Below are positions 11,881 to 24,500 of a stretch of DNA of 64,000 nucleotides, one piece after another. Below the pieces are notes generated by a model that saw nothing but the letters and a program-made list of their open reading frames with translations, had not been told where the DNA came from and searched no databases. Position 1 is the stretch's first letter. Each line of letters begins with the position of its first letter. Made by a program: the position numbers and the translations under genes. The stretch is taken from contig BDSL01000108.1 in the NCBI GenBank assembly GCA_003116995.1, forward strand, positions 124,001 through 188,000, written 5' to 3'. This DNA is from Yamagishiella unicocca (lineage: Eukaryota > Chlorophyta > Chlorophyceae > Chlamydomonadales > Volvocaceae).

Positions 11881-12240
11881 TTTTTGTTCGTAACCGGGGG
11901 TCGGCTCATGTGCGCCGTGCCGCCCTAGCTAGCTTGCCTTGGCTGCTGTTTGTTCTTTCGTTCTTTCTTTCCTGGTGCCACCTTTGCTGGTTCGAGATAC
12001 GAGTGGTGCGGGTGATGGGCAGGTGAGCCAATGGGGGCTTTTGTGGTGGTTTTGACGCGTAAGGGTGGCCTGCATGGGGCCGTGTCCTGCCGTCGCTTGT
12101 GCTGACTTTGCATGATGCTGTTTGCCTGCTGTTGCCCGTACCCGACCTTGGTTCCGTGTCTCTTCCGCAGTGCTTTCCCGCCGGGATAAGGGCGGGTGCC
12201 GCCTGTCGTGCGGCCACTGTAACGCGGTCTCTCTCTCTCT
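11879..12240 (+). mobile_element. 5'-truncated LINE copy (3' stub)
   Basis: This stub matches the last ~355 bp of the LINE at 28442-35576, from the final ORF2 codons (CATTTTTGTTCG, 35211) through the 3' UTR to CTGTAACGCGGTCTCTC. Only about two differences are visible in the compared stretch (CGCCGTGCCG for CGCCATGCCG, TAGCTTGCC for TAGCCTGCC). It ends in a (TC)n tail and then TTGAAG. Severe 5' truncation is the usual product of target-primed reverse transcription, so this is a young dead-on-arrival copy. Confidence 0.85.
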
Positions 12241-12244
12241 TGAA

Positions 12245-12690
12245 GTGTGGTTGGGTGTGGTTGGGTGTGGTTGGGTGTGGTTGGGTGTGGTTGGGTGTGG
12301 TTGGGTGTGGTTGGGTGTGGTTGGGTGTGGTTGGGTGTGGTTGGGTGTGGTTGGGTGTGGTTGGGTGTGGTTGGGTGTGGTTGGGTGTGGTTGGGTGTGG
12401 TTGGGTGTGGTTGGGTGTGGTTGGGTGTGGTTGGGTGTGGTTGGGTGTGGTTGGGTGTGGTTGGGTGTGGTTGGGTGTGGTTGGGTGTGGTTGGGTGTGG
12501 TTGGGTGTGGTTGGGTGTGGTTGGGTGTGGTTGGGTGTGGTTGGGTGTGGTTGGGTGTGGTTGGGTGTGGTTGGGTGTGGTTGGGTGTGGTTGGGTGTGG
12601 TTGGGTGTGGTTGGGTGTGGTTGGGTGTGGTTGGGTGTGGTTGGGTGTGGTTGGGTGTGGTTGGGTGTGGTTGGGTGTGGTGTGGTGTGG
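12245..12690. repeat. 10-bp GT-rich repeat, about 44 copies
   Basis: Near-perfect head-to-tail GTGTGGTTGG (equivalently TTGGGTGTGG), with one strand purely G/T. It starts within 5 bp of the LINE stub tail and ends in a GTGTG run. Its open frames (Trp/Val/Gly/Cys periodic on plus, Pro/Thr/His/Asn on minus) are artefacts. Confidence 0.95.
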
Positions 12691-13127
12691 TCAGGTGGGT
12701 CGGGCCCCAGACCAGGGAGAGCCATCGGGCGCATCACCTGGCATTGCAAGAGACGCAGGAAGAACAAATTGACCGAGATATGGCAAACCACGAAAAAAAC
12801 CCATAGTACCAGAGAACAAACAGTGGCAACGACCACCTAGGGGGAAGTAGCCTAAATGGCCCCCCTATTAAGCAGTAAAGCAGTATACCAACCATATTCC
12901 AAGCAGCCCGTCAATCAGAGTAAGTAGTACACGTGTTGCTCATCTTCAAATTTCTGTGCTTGTGCACATACATATTAACCACCATATGACCATTATCCAG
13001 ATATCATGCCAGTATAGTCGTGCAGTATAAACAGTATAATTATCAATGTATCATACGAGTTTAGGTACGACATTTGCATCAGGCACACACCTCATCACAA
13101 TTCCAAAAGCACACAAGCAACGCAGAC
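12691..13127. other. Non-repetitive AT-richer spacer
   Basis: About 440 bp between the GT-rich array and the satellite, clearly richer in A/T than the surroundings (several GTATA and CATAT words from 12880 on). No gene, RNA or repeat is recognised. Confidence 0.5.
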
Positions 13128-14404
13128 TAGCCGCGTTCAGCGCGGGGGGGGCCGTAGCTCCCCGGCGTTCGCGTTCGTCCCGTCGTTCCACTCCGTTCGC
13201 GCGAGGGGTGTGAGGCGCGCGAGGCGCGCGCGGCGGCGGCGGCCGACCCACGGGTCGCACGGCGGCGTCGTGGGCTCGCGCCGCGTCCTCGAGCGGCGAA
13301 ATTTAGTAGGCATGTTGGCCATGTTGTTCTCCTACTGTTCCTTTTTCTGTTGCGTTCAGGAACGTTGCAGGCGGTGTTGCGGGTTCGAAGCGACCTGTCG
13401 TACAACCGGCCAGATGTCTTCACACGGCGTTTCCGAGAGGCGAATTTTAGCGGGGACATTCCTTTCATCAAGTTATCGCTACCGGATAGCTGCGTGCCCA
13501 AGAGCGAGGCCGATCGATGCTTGCAGCAGGAGCCGATGCCTGCCGACTTGCCCGGCCGTCCTCACCCGGGGTTCCCGAGAGGCGAATTTTAGCGGGGGCG
13601 TTCCTTTCATCAAGTTATTGCTATGGAATAGCTGCGTGCCCTAGAGCGAGGCCGATCGATGCTTGCAGCAGGAGCCGATGCTTGCCGATTTGCCTGGACG
13701 TCCTCACGCGGCGTTCCCGAGACGCGCCTTTTAGCGGGGGCGTTCCTTTCATCAAGTTATTGCTATCGAATAGCTGCGTGCCCAAGAGCGAGGCCGTCCG
13801 ATGCTTTTGAATGCTTCGCGGCGCTCATTTTCGCGAACGTTGAAACGGCGCTGCATGCGCGAAGCAAGTCGCCCGCAGCATGTACATTTGCGTTCTTTTG
13901 TCACTCGTTCCGTTGCGTTCAATAGCGATGCAAACGGCGCTGTAGGCGCGACGCAATCCTTGCTCGCAAGTGAGGGGGATTCCGCAGCCGAAGCCGGAGC
14001 CCGCGAAATTGGCCGGGCGTCTTCGCGCGGCGTTCCCGAGCCGCCAATTTTAGCAGGGACGTTCCTAACATATAATTATTGATTTCCGAGAGCTGCGTGC
14101 CCAAGAGCGAGGCCGCCCGATGCTTGGGAGCACTTCGCGGCGCTCACGTTCGCGAACGTTCAGATGGCGCTGCACGCGCGAAGCAAGCCGCCCGCGCACG
14201 TAATATTTGTGTTCTTTTGTCCCTCGTTCCGTTCCGTTCAAGAGCGCCGCAAAAGATACCGCGGGCGCGACGCGATCCGTTCCCGCAGCCGGGGGGATTC
14301 GATCCCGCGACCTCCCGGCGCGAGCCGATGCAACTTTAGCCTTTCCGAGCCCGCTCCGAAACCACGCGAAAGCAAGCACTCGCCATCGTGCGCGATCCAG
14401 ACTA
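13128..14404. repeat. ~1.3-kb satellite block present four times
   Basis: This block (D, three A monomers, B, C) recurs almost unchanged at 15613-16890, 40446-41724 and 45586-46830 (offsets 2485, 27320 and 32427). The copies share diagnostic variants such as CGGGGGCGTTCC in the A monomers and a CCTAGAGCGAGG change. Distant copies being as alike as neighbours points to gene conversion or long-range duplication within the array. Confidence 0.85.
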
Positions 14405-16879
14405 GCCGCGTTCAGCGCGGGGGGGGCCGTAGCTCCCCGGCGTTCGCGTTCGTCCCGTCGTTCCATTCCGTGCGTGCGAGGGGCGCGCGCGCGTCGGTGG
14501 CGGGCGACCCACGGGTCGAGCGGCGGCGTCGTGGGCTCGCGCGGCGTCCTCGAGCGGAGGAGTCTAGCAGGCATGTTCCTTTTTCTGTTGCGTTTAGGAA
14601 GGGTGCAGGCGGTGTTGCGGGTTGGAAGCAACCTGTCGTACAACCGCCCAAATGCCTTCACGCGGAGTTCCCGAGAGGCAAATTGCCGGGGACGTTCCTT
14701 TAATCAAGTTATTGCTACCGGATAGCTGCGTGCCCAAGAGCGAGGCCGATCGATGCTTGCAGCAGGAGCCGATGCTTGCCGATTTGCCTGGAAGTCCTCA
14801 CGCGCCGTTCCCGAGCCGTGAATTTTAGCGAGGACGTTCCTTTCATCAAGTTATTGCTATTGGATAGCTGCGTGCCCAAGAGCGACGTCCATGGAACCTT
14901 CCGTCAAGACGATGCTTGCCGATTTGACCGAACGTCCTCGTGCCGCATTCCCGAGACTTGAATTTTAACGGGGACGTTCCTATGATATAGTTCTTGCTAT
15001 CGAATAGCTGCGTGCCCAAGAGCGAGGCCGCCCGATGCTTTTGAACGCTTCCCGGCGCCCATTTTCGCGAACGTTGAAACGGCGCTGCATGCGCGAAGCA
15101 AGTCGCCCGCAGCACGTACATTTGCGTTCTTTTGTCACTTGTTCCGTTGCGTTCAATAGCGCTGCGGACGGGGCTGTAGGCGCGACGCAATCCTTACTCG
15201 CAAGTGAGGGGGATTCCGCCGCAGAAGCCGGAGCCCGCGAAATTGGCCGGGCGTCTTCGCGCGGCGTTCCCGAGCCGCGAAATTTAGCAGGGACGTTCCT
15301 TATACGTAATTATTGATTTCCAAGAGCTGCGTGCCCAAGAGCGAGGCCGCCCGATGCTTGGGAGCACTTCCCGGCGCTCACGTTCGTGAACGTTCAGACG
15401 GCGCTGCACGCGCGAAGCAAGCCGCCCGCGCACGTAATATTTGTGTTCTTTGTGTCCCTCGTTCCGTTCCGTTCAAGAGCGCTGCAAAAGATGCCGCGGG
15501 CGCGACGCGATCCGTTCCCGCGACCAGGGGGACTCGATCCCGCGACCTCCCGGCGCGACCCGATGCAATTTCATCCTTTCCGAGCCCGCTCCGAAACCGC
15601 ACGACCCAGGACTAGCCGCGTTCAGCGCGGGGGGGGCCGTAGCTCCCCGGCGTTCGCGTTCGTCCCGTCGTTCCACTCCGTTCGCGCGAGGGGTGTGAGG
15701 CGCGCGAGGCGCGCGCGGCGGCGGCGGCCGACCCACGGGTCGCACGTCGGCGTCGTGGGCTCGCGCCGCGTCCTCGAGCGGCGAAATTTAGTAGGCATGT
15801 TGGCCATGTTGTTCTCCTACTGTTCCTTTTTCTGTTGCGTTCAGGAACGTTGCAGGCGGTGTTGCGGGTTCGAAGCGACCTGTCGTACAACCGGCCAGAT
15901 GTCTTCACACGGCGTTTCCGAGAGGCGAATTTTAGCGGGGACATTCCTTTCATCAAGTTATCGCTACCGGATAGCTGCGTGCCCAAGAGCGAGGCCGATC
16001 GATGCTTGCAGCAGGAGCCGATGCCTGCCGACTTGCCCGGCCGTCCTCACCCGGGGTTCCCGAGAGGCGAATTTTAGCGGGGGCGTTCCTTTCATCAAGT
16101 TATTGCTATGGAATAGCTGCGTGCCCTAGAGCGAGGCCGATCGATGCTTGCAGCAGGAGCCGATGCTTGCCGATTTGCCTGGACGTCCTCACGCGGCGTT
16201 CCCGAGACGCGCCTTTTAGCGGGGGCGTTCCTTTCATCAAGTTATTGCTATCGAATAGCTGCGTGCCCAAGAGCGAGGCCGTCCGATGCTTTTGAATGCT
16301 TCGCGGCGCTCATTTTCGCGAACGTTGAAACGGCGCTGCATGCGCGAAGCAAGTCGCCCGCAGCATGTACATTTGCGTTCTTTTGTCACTCGTTCCGTTG
16401 CGTTCAATAGCGATGCAAACGGCGCTGTAGGCGCGACGCAATCCTTGCTCGCAAGTGAGGGGGATTCCGCAGCCGAAGCCGGAGCCCGCGAAATTGGCCG
16501 GGCGTCTTCGCGCGGCGTTCCCGAGCCGCCAATTTTAGCAGGGACGTTCCTAACATATAATTATTGATTTCCGAGAGCTGCGTGCCCAAGAGCGAGGCCG
16601 CCCGATGCTTGGGAGCACTTCGCGGCGCTCACGTTCGCGAACGTTCAGATGGCGCTGCACGCGCGAAGCAAGCCGCCCGCGCACGTAATATTTGTGTTCT
16701 TTTGTCCCTCGTTCCGTTCCGTTCAAGAGCGCCGCAAAAGATACCGCGGGCGCGACGCGATCCGTTCCCGCAGCCGGGGGGATTCGATCCCGCGACCTCC
16801 CGGCGCGAGCCGATGCAACTTTAGCCTTTCCGAGCCCGCTCCGAAACCACGCGAAAGCAAGCACTCGCCATCGTGCGCG

Positions 16880-16964
16880 ATCCAGACAGCATGCGCGGGT
16901 GTGCCAAGGCCTCCGCTCCTGATCGGAGCTACGGCGACTCGCCGCGAAGCGCGATCCAGACGGA
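16880..16964. repeat. 53-bp linker repeat between modules C and D
   Basis: The constant half starts CCAAGGCCTCCGCTCC, contains the hairpin GCTCC-TGATC-GGAGC and ends CTACGGCGAC. It is preceded here by the leader GCATGCGCGGGTGTG. The same linker, one to four copies at a time, lies near 26975-27150, 38060-38168, 41725-41940, 43845-43990, 46835-47050, 47155-47306 and 49250-49315, always after a C module and usually before a D module. Confidence 0.8.
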
Positions 16965-17040
16965 CTAGCCGCGTTCAGCGCGGGGGGGGCCGTAGCTCCC
17001 CGGCGTTCCCGTTCGTCCCGTCGTTCCACCACATTCCGTT

Positions 17041-20000
17041 CGCGCGAGGGGTGCGAGGCGCGCGCGGCGCGCGCGGCGGCGGTGGCCGACCCACGGGTCA
17101 AGCGGCGGCGTCCTGGGCTTGCGCGGCGTCCTCGAGCGGCGAAGTTTAGCAGGTATGTTGGCCATGTTGTTCGGCTATTGTTCCTGTTTCTGTTGCGTTC
17201 AGGAACGTTGCAGGCGGTGTGGCGGGTTCGAAGGAACCTGTCGTACAACCGGCCAGATGTCTTCACGAGGCATTTCCGAGAGGCGAATTTTAGCGGGGAC
17301 GTTCCTTTCATCAAGTTATTGCTACCGGATAGCTGCGTGCCCAAGAGCGACGTCCATGGAAGCTGCTGCGAAGACTATGCTTGCCGATTTGCCCGAACGT
17401 CCTCGTGCGGCGTTCCCGAGACGCGAATTTTAGCGGGGACGTTCCTTTCATCAAGTTATTGCTATCGAATAGTTGCGTGCCCAAGAGCGAGGCCGTCCGA
17501 TGCTTTTGAACGCTTCCCGGCGCTCTTTTTCGCGAACGTTCAAACGGCGCTGCATGCGCGAAGCAAGTCGCCCGGAGCACGTACTATTGCGTTCTTTTGT
17601 CACTCGTTCCGTTGCGTTCAATAGCGCTGCAAACGGCGCTGTAGGCGCGACGCAATCCGTGCTCGCAGCTGGGGGGAATTCCGTTGCAGAAGCCGGAGCC
17701 TGCGAAATTGGCCGGGCGTCTTCGCGCGGCGTTCCCGAGCCGCCAATTTTAGCAGGGACGTTCCTAACATATAATTATTGATTTCCGAGAGCTGCGTGCG
17801 CAAGAGCGAGGCCGCCCGATCCTTGGGAGCACTTCCCGGCACTCACGTTCGCGAACGTTCAGACGGCGCTGCACGTGCGAAGCAAGCCGCCCGCGCACGT
17901 AATATTTGTGTTCTTTTGTCCCTCGTTCCGTTCCGTTCAAGAGCGGTGCAAAAGATGCCGCGAGCGCGTCGCGATCCGTTCCCGCGACCAGGGGGACTCG
18001 ATCCCGCGACCTCCCGGCGCGACCCGATGCATTTTGAGCCTTTCCGAGCCCGCTCCGAAACCACGCGAAACCACCAACTCGCGCGACGCGCGATCCGGAC
18101 GGACGGACAGACTAGCCGCGTTCAGCGCGGGGGGGGCCGTAGCTCCCCGGCGTTCGCGTTCGTGCCGTCGTTCCATTCCGTTCGCGCGAGGGGTGCGAGG
18201 CGCGCGAGGCGCGCGCTGCGGCAGGGGCCGACCCACGGGTCGAGCGGCGATGTCGTGGGCTCGCGCGGCGTCCTCGAGCGGCGAAGTTTAGCAGGGATGT
18301 TGGGCATGTTGTTCTTTTACTGTTCCTTGTTCAGTTGCGTTCATGAACGTTGCAGACGGTGTTGCGGATCCGAAGCAAGATGTCGTACAACCACCCAGAT
18401 GTGTTCAGGCGGCGTTCCCGAGAGGCGAATTTTAGCGGGGACGTTCCTTTCATGAAGTTATTGCTACCGGATAGCTGCGTGCCCAAGAGCGGGGCCGATC
18501 GATGCTTGCAGCAGGAGCCGATGCCTGTCGATTTGCCCGGACGTCCTCACTCGCCGTTCCCGAGAGGCGAATTTTAGCGGGGACGTTCCTTTCATCAAGT
18601 TATTGCTATCGAATAGCTGCGTGCCCAAGAGCGAGGCCGTCCGATGCTTTTGAACGCTTCCCGGCGCCCACTTTCGCGAACGTTGAAACGGCGCTGCATG
18701 CGCGAAGCAAGTCGCCCGCAGCACGTACATTTGCGTTCTTTTGTCACTCGTTCCGTTGCGTTCAATAGCGCTGCGAACGGCGATGTGGGCGCGATGCAAT
18801 CCGTGCTCGCAGCTGGGGGGGATTTCGCCGCAGAAGCCGGAGCCCGCGAAATTGGCCGGGCGTCTTCGCGCGGCGTTCCCGAGCCGCCAATTTTAGCAGA
18901 GACGTTCCTAACATATAATTATTGATTTCCGAGAGCTGCGTGCGCAAGAGCGAGGCCGCCCGATCCTTGGGAGCACTTCCCGGCGCTCACGTTCGCGAAC
19001 GTTGAGACGGCGCTGCACGCGCGAAGCAAGCCGCCCGCGCACGTAATATTTGTGTTCTTTTGTCCCTCGTTCCGTTCCGTTCAAGAGCGCCGCAAAAGAT
19101 GCCGCGGGCGCGTCGCGATCCGTTCCCGCGACCAGGGGGACTCGATCCCGCGACCCCCCGGCGCGACCCGATGCAATTTGAGCCTTTCCGAGCCGGCTCC
19201 GAAACCACGCGAAACCAAGACTCGCCGCGAAGCGCGATCCAGACTAGCCGCGTTCAGCGCGGGGGGGGCCGTAGCTCCCCGGCGTTCGCGTTCGTCCCGT
19301 CGTTCCATTTTCCATTCGCGCGAGGGGTGCGAGGCGCGCGCGGCGCGCGCGGCGGCGGTGGCCGACCCACGGGTCAAGCGGCGTCGTCCTGGGCTCGCGC
19401 GGCGTCCTCGAGCGGCGAAGTTTAGCAGGTATGTTGGCCATGTTGTTCGGCTATTGTTCCTGTTTCTGTTGCGTTCAGGAACGTTGCAGGCGGTGTGGCG
19501 GGTTCGAAGGAACCTGTCGTACAACCGGCCAGATGTCTTCACGAGGCATTTCCGAGAGGCGAATTTTAGCGGGGACGTTCCTTTCATCAAGTTATTGCTA
19601 CCGGATAGCTGCGTGCCCAAGAGCGACGTCCATGGAAGCTGCTGCGAAGACTATGCTTGCCGATTTGCCCGAACGTCCTCGTGCGGCGTTCCCGAGACGC
19701 GAATTTTAGCGGGGACGTTCCTTTCATCAAGTTATTGCTATCGAATAGTTGCGTGCCCAAGAGCGAGGCCGTCCGATGCTTTTGAACGCTTCCCGGCGCT
19801 CTTTTTCGCGAACGTTCAAACGGCGCTGCATGCGCGAAGCAAGTCGCCCGGAGCACGTACTATTGCGTTCTTTTGTCACTCGTTCCGTTGCGTTCAATAG
19901 CGCTGCAAACGGCGCTGTAGGCGCGACGCAATCCGTGCTCGCAGCTGGGGGGAATTCCGTTGCAGAAGCCGGAGCCCGCGAAATTGGCCGGGCGTCTTCG

Positions 20001-21592
20001 CGCGGCGTTCCCGAGCCGCCAATTTTAGCAGGGACGTTCCTAACATATAATTATTGATTTCCGAGAGCTGCGTGCGCAAGAGCGAGGCCGCCCGATCCTT
20101 GGGAGCACTTCCCGGCACTCACGTTCGCGAACGTTCAGACGGCGCTGCACGTGCGAAGCAAGCCGCCCGCGCACGTAATATTTGTGTTCTTTTGTCCCTC
20201 GTTCCGTTCCGTTCAAGAGCGGTGCAAAAGATGCCGCGAGCGCGTCGCGATCCGTTCCCGCGACCAGGGGGACTCGATCCCGCGACCTCCCGGCGCGACC
20301 CGATGCATTTTGAGCCTTTCCGAGCCCGCTCCGAAACCACGCGAAACCACCAACTCGCGCGACGCGCGATCCGGACGGACGGACAGACTAGCCGCGTTCA
20401 GCGCGGGGGGGGCCGTAGCTCCCCGGCGTTCGCGTTCGTGCCGTCGTTCCATTCCGTTCGCGCGAGGGGTGCGAGGCGCGCGAGGCGCGCGCTGCGGCAG
20501 GGGCCGACCCACGGGTCGAGCGGCGATGTCGTGGGCTCGCGCGGCGTCCTCGAGCGGCGAAGTTTAGCAGGGATGTTGGGCATGTTGTTCTTTTACTGTT
20601 CCTTGTTCAGTTGCGTTCATGAACGTTGCAGACGGTGTTGCGGATCCGAAGCAAGATGTCGTACAACCACCCAGATGTGTTCAGGCGGCGTTCCCGAGAG
20701 GCGAATTTTAGCGGGGACGTTCCTTTCATGAAGTTATTGCTACCGGATAGCTGCGTGCCCAAGAGCGGGGCCGATCGATGCTTGCAGCAGGAGCCGATGC
20801 CTGTCGATTTGCCCGGACGTCCTCACTCGCCGTTCCCGAGACGCGAATTTTAGCGGGGACGTTCCTTTCATCAAGTTATTGCTATCGAATAGCTGCGTGC
20901 CCAAGAGCGAGGCCGTCCGATGCTTTTGAACGCTTCCCGGCGCCCACTTTCGCGAACGTTGAAACGGCGCTGCATGCGCGAAGCAAGTCGCCCGCAGCAC
21001 GTACATTTGCGTTCTTTTGTCACTCGTTCCGTTGCGTTCAATAGCGCTGCGAACGGCGATGTGGGCGCGATGCAATCCGTGCTCGCAGCTGGGGGGGATT
21101 TCGCCGCAGAAGCCGGAGCCCGCGAAATTGGCCGGGCGTCTTCGCGCGGCGTTCCCGAGCCGCCAATTTTAGCAGAGACGTTCCTAACATATAATTATTG
21201 ATTTCCGAGAGCTGCGTGCGCAAGAGCGAGGCCGCCCGATCCTTGGGAGCACTTCCCGGCGCTCACGTTCGCGAACGTTGAGACGGCGCTGCACGCGCGA
21301 AGCAAGCCGCCCGCGCACGTAATATTTGTGTTCTTTTGTCCCTCGTTCCGTTCCGTTCAAGAGCGCCGCAAAAGATGCCGCGGGCGCGTCGCGATCCGTT
21401 CCCGCGACCAGGGGGACTCGATCCCGCGACCCCCCGGCGCGACCCGATGCAATTTGAGCCTTTCCGAGCCGGCTCCGAAACCACGCGAAACCAAGACTCG
21501 CCGCGAAGCGCGATCCAGACTAGCCGCGTTCAGCGCGGGGGGGGCCGTAGCTCCCCGGCGTTCGCGTTCGTCCCGTCGTTCCATTTTCCATT
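17041..21592. repeat. 2276-bp satellite dimer in tandem (two copies)
   Basis: 17041-19316 and 19317-21592 are near-identical with a constant 2276-bp offset. Each contains two composite units. The few visible differences (for example CCTGCG for CCCGCG in a B monomer) indicate a recent unequal exchange. Confidence 0.85.
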
Positions 21593-24500
21593 CGCGCGAG
21601 GGGTGCGAGGCGCGCTAGGCGCGCGCGGCGGCGGTGGCCGACCCACGGGTCGAGCGGCGGCGTCTTGGGCTCGCGCGGCGTCCTCAGGCGGCGAAGTTTA
21701 GCAGGCATGATGGCCATGTTGTTCTGCTATTGTTCCTTGTTCCGTTGCGTTCAGGAACGTTGCAGACGGTGCTGCGGGTTCGAACCAACCTGTCGTACAA
21801 CCACCCCGATGTGTTCAGGCGGCGTTCCCGAGAGGCGCATTTGAGCGGGGACGTTCCTTTCATCAAGTTATTGCTACGGGATAGCTGCGTGCCCAAGAGC
21901 GAGGCCGATCGATGCTTGCAGCAGGAGCCGATGCCTGTCGATTTGCCCGGCCGTCCTCGCGCTGCGTTCCCGAGCCGCGAATTTTAGCGGGGACGTTCCT
22001 TTCATAAAGTTATTGCTATCGGATAGCTGCGTGCCCAAGAGCGACGTCCATGGAAGCTGCCGTCAAGACGATGCTTGCCGATTTGACCGAACGTCCTCGT
22101 GCGGCGTTCCCGAGACGCCAATTTTAGCGGGGACGTTCCTTTCATCAAGTTCTTGCTATCGAATAGCTGCGTGCCCAGGAGCGAGGCCGCCCGATGCTTT
22201 TGAACGCTTCCCGGCGCTCATTTTCGCGAACGTTGAAACGGCGCTGCATGCGCGAAGCAAGTCGCCCGCAGCACGTACATTTGCGTTCTTTTGTCACTTG
22301 TTCCGTTGCGTTCAATAGCGCTGCAAACGGCGATGCAGGCGCGATGCAATCCTTGCTCGCAGCTGGGGGGGATTCCGCAGCCGAAGCCGGAGCCCGCGAA
22401 AGTGCCCGGGCGTCTTCGCGCGGCGTTCCCGAGCCGCCAATTTTAGCAGGGACGTTCCTAACATATAATTATTGATTTCCGAGAGCTGCGTGCCCGAGAG
22501 CGAGGCCGCCCGATGCGTTTGAACGCTTCCCGGCGCCCATTTTCGCGAACGTTCAAACGGCGCTGCATGCGCGAAGCAAGTCGCCCGCAGCACGTACATT
22601 TGCGTTCTTTTGTCACTCGTTCCGTTGCGTTCAATAGCGCTGCGAACGGCGATGTGGGCGCGACGCAATCCGTGCTCGCAGCTGGGGGGGAATTTCGCCG
22701 CAGAAGCCGGAGCCCGCGAAATTGGCCGGGCGTCTTCGCGCGGCGTTCCCGAGCCACCAATTTTAGCAGAGACGTTCCTAACATATAATTATTGATTTCC
22801 GAGAGCTGCGTGCGCAAGAGCGAGGCCGCCCGATCCTTGGGAGCACTTCCCGGCGTGCCCAAGAGCGAGGCCGTCCGATGCTTTTGAACGCTTCCCGGCG
22901 CTCATTTTCGCGAACGTTCAAACGGCGCTGCATGCGCGAAGCAAGTTGCCCGCAGCACGTACATTTGCGTTCTTTTGTTACTCGTTCCGATGCGTTCAAT
23001 AGCGCTGCGAACGGCGCTGTAGGCGCGACGCAATCCTTGCTCGCAGCTGAGGGGGAATTCCGCCGCAGAAGCCGGAGCCCGCGAAATTGCCCGGGCGTCT
23101 TCGCGCGGCGTTCCCGAGCCGCGAAATTTAGCAGGGACGTTCCTAACATATAATTATTGATATCCGAGAGCTGCGTGCCCAAGAGCGAGGCCGCCCGATG
23201 GTTGGGAGCGCTTCCCGGCGCCCATTTTCGCGAACGTTGAAACGGCGCTGAATGCGCGAAGCAAGTCGCCCGCAGCACGTACATTTGCGTTCTTTTGTTA
23301 CTCGTTCCGATGCGTTCAATAGCGCTGCAAACGGCGCTGTAGGCGCGACGCAGTCCTTGCTCGCAAGTGAGGGGGAATTCCGCCGCAGAAGCCGGAGCCC
23401 GCGAAATTGCCCGGGCGTCTTCGCGCGGCGTTCCCGAGCCGCGAATTTTAGCAGGGACGTTCCTAACATATAATTATTGATTTCCGAGAGCTGCGTGCCC
23501 AAGAGCGAGGTCGCCCGATGCTTGGGAGCACTTCCCGGCGCTCACGTTCGCGACCGTTCAGACGGCGCTGCACGCGCGAAGCAAGCCGCCCGCGCACGTA
23601 ATATTTGTGTTCTTTTGTCCCTCGTTCCGTTCCGTTCAAGAGCGGCGCAAAAGATGCCGCGGGCGCGACGCGATCCGTTCCCGCGACCAGGGGGACTCGA
23701 TCCCGCGACCTCCCGGCGCGACCCGATGCAATCTTAGCCTTTCCGAGCCGGCTCCGAAACCACGCGAAACCACCCACTCGCGCGCGAGCGCGATCCGGAC
23801 GGACGGACTAGCCGCGTTCAGCGCGGGGGGGGCGTAGCTCCCCGGCGTTCGCGTTCGTGCCGTCGTTCCATTTTCCATTCGCGCGAGGGGTGCGAGGCGC
23901 GCGCGGCGCGCGCGTCGGCGGCGGCCGACCCACGGGTCGAGCGGCGGCGTCCTGGGCTCGCGCGGCGTCCTCGAGCGGCGAAGTTTAGCAGGCATGATGG
24001 CCATGTTGTTCTGCTATTGTTCCTTGTTCAGTTGCGTTCAGGAACGTTGCAGACGGTGCTGCGGGTTCGAAGCGACCTGTCGTACAACCGGCCAGATGTC
24101 TTTACACGGCGTTCCCGAGAGGCGAATTTTAGTGGGGACGTTCCTTTTATCAAGTTATTGCTACCGGATAGCTGCGTGCCCAAGAGCGAGGCCGATGGAT
24201 GCTTGCAGCAGGAGCCGATGCTTGCCGATTTGCCTGGACGTCCTCACGCGTCGTTCCCGAGCCGGGAATTTTACCGAGGACATTCCTTTCATCAAGTTAT
24301 TGCTACCGGATAGCTGCGTGCCCAAGAGCGAGGCCGATGGATGCTTGCAGCAGGAGCCGATGCTTGCCGATTTGCCTGGACGTCCTCACGCGTCGTTCCC
24401 GAGCCGGGAATTTTACCGAGGACATTCCTTTCATCAAGTTATTGCTATCGGATAGCTGCGTGCCCAAGAGCGACGTCCATGGAAGCTGCTGTGAAGACTA

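Noticed and set aside
12099..12840. Trp/Val/Gly/Cys and Pro/Thr/Asn/His repeat proteins on both strands
   Set aside because: Direct translation of the 10-bp GT-rich array; the apparent proteins exist in all frames because the repeat contains no stop.
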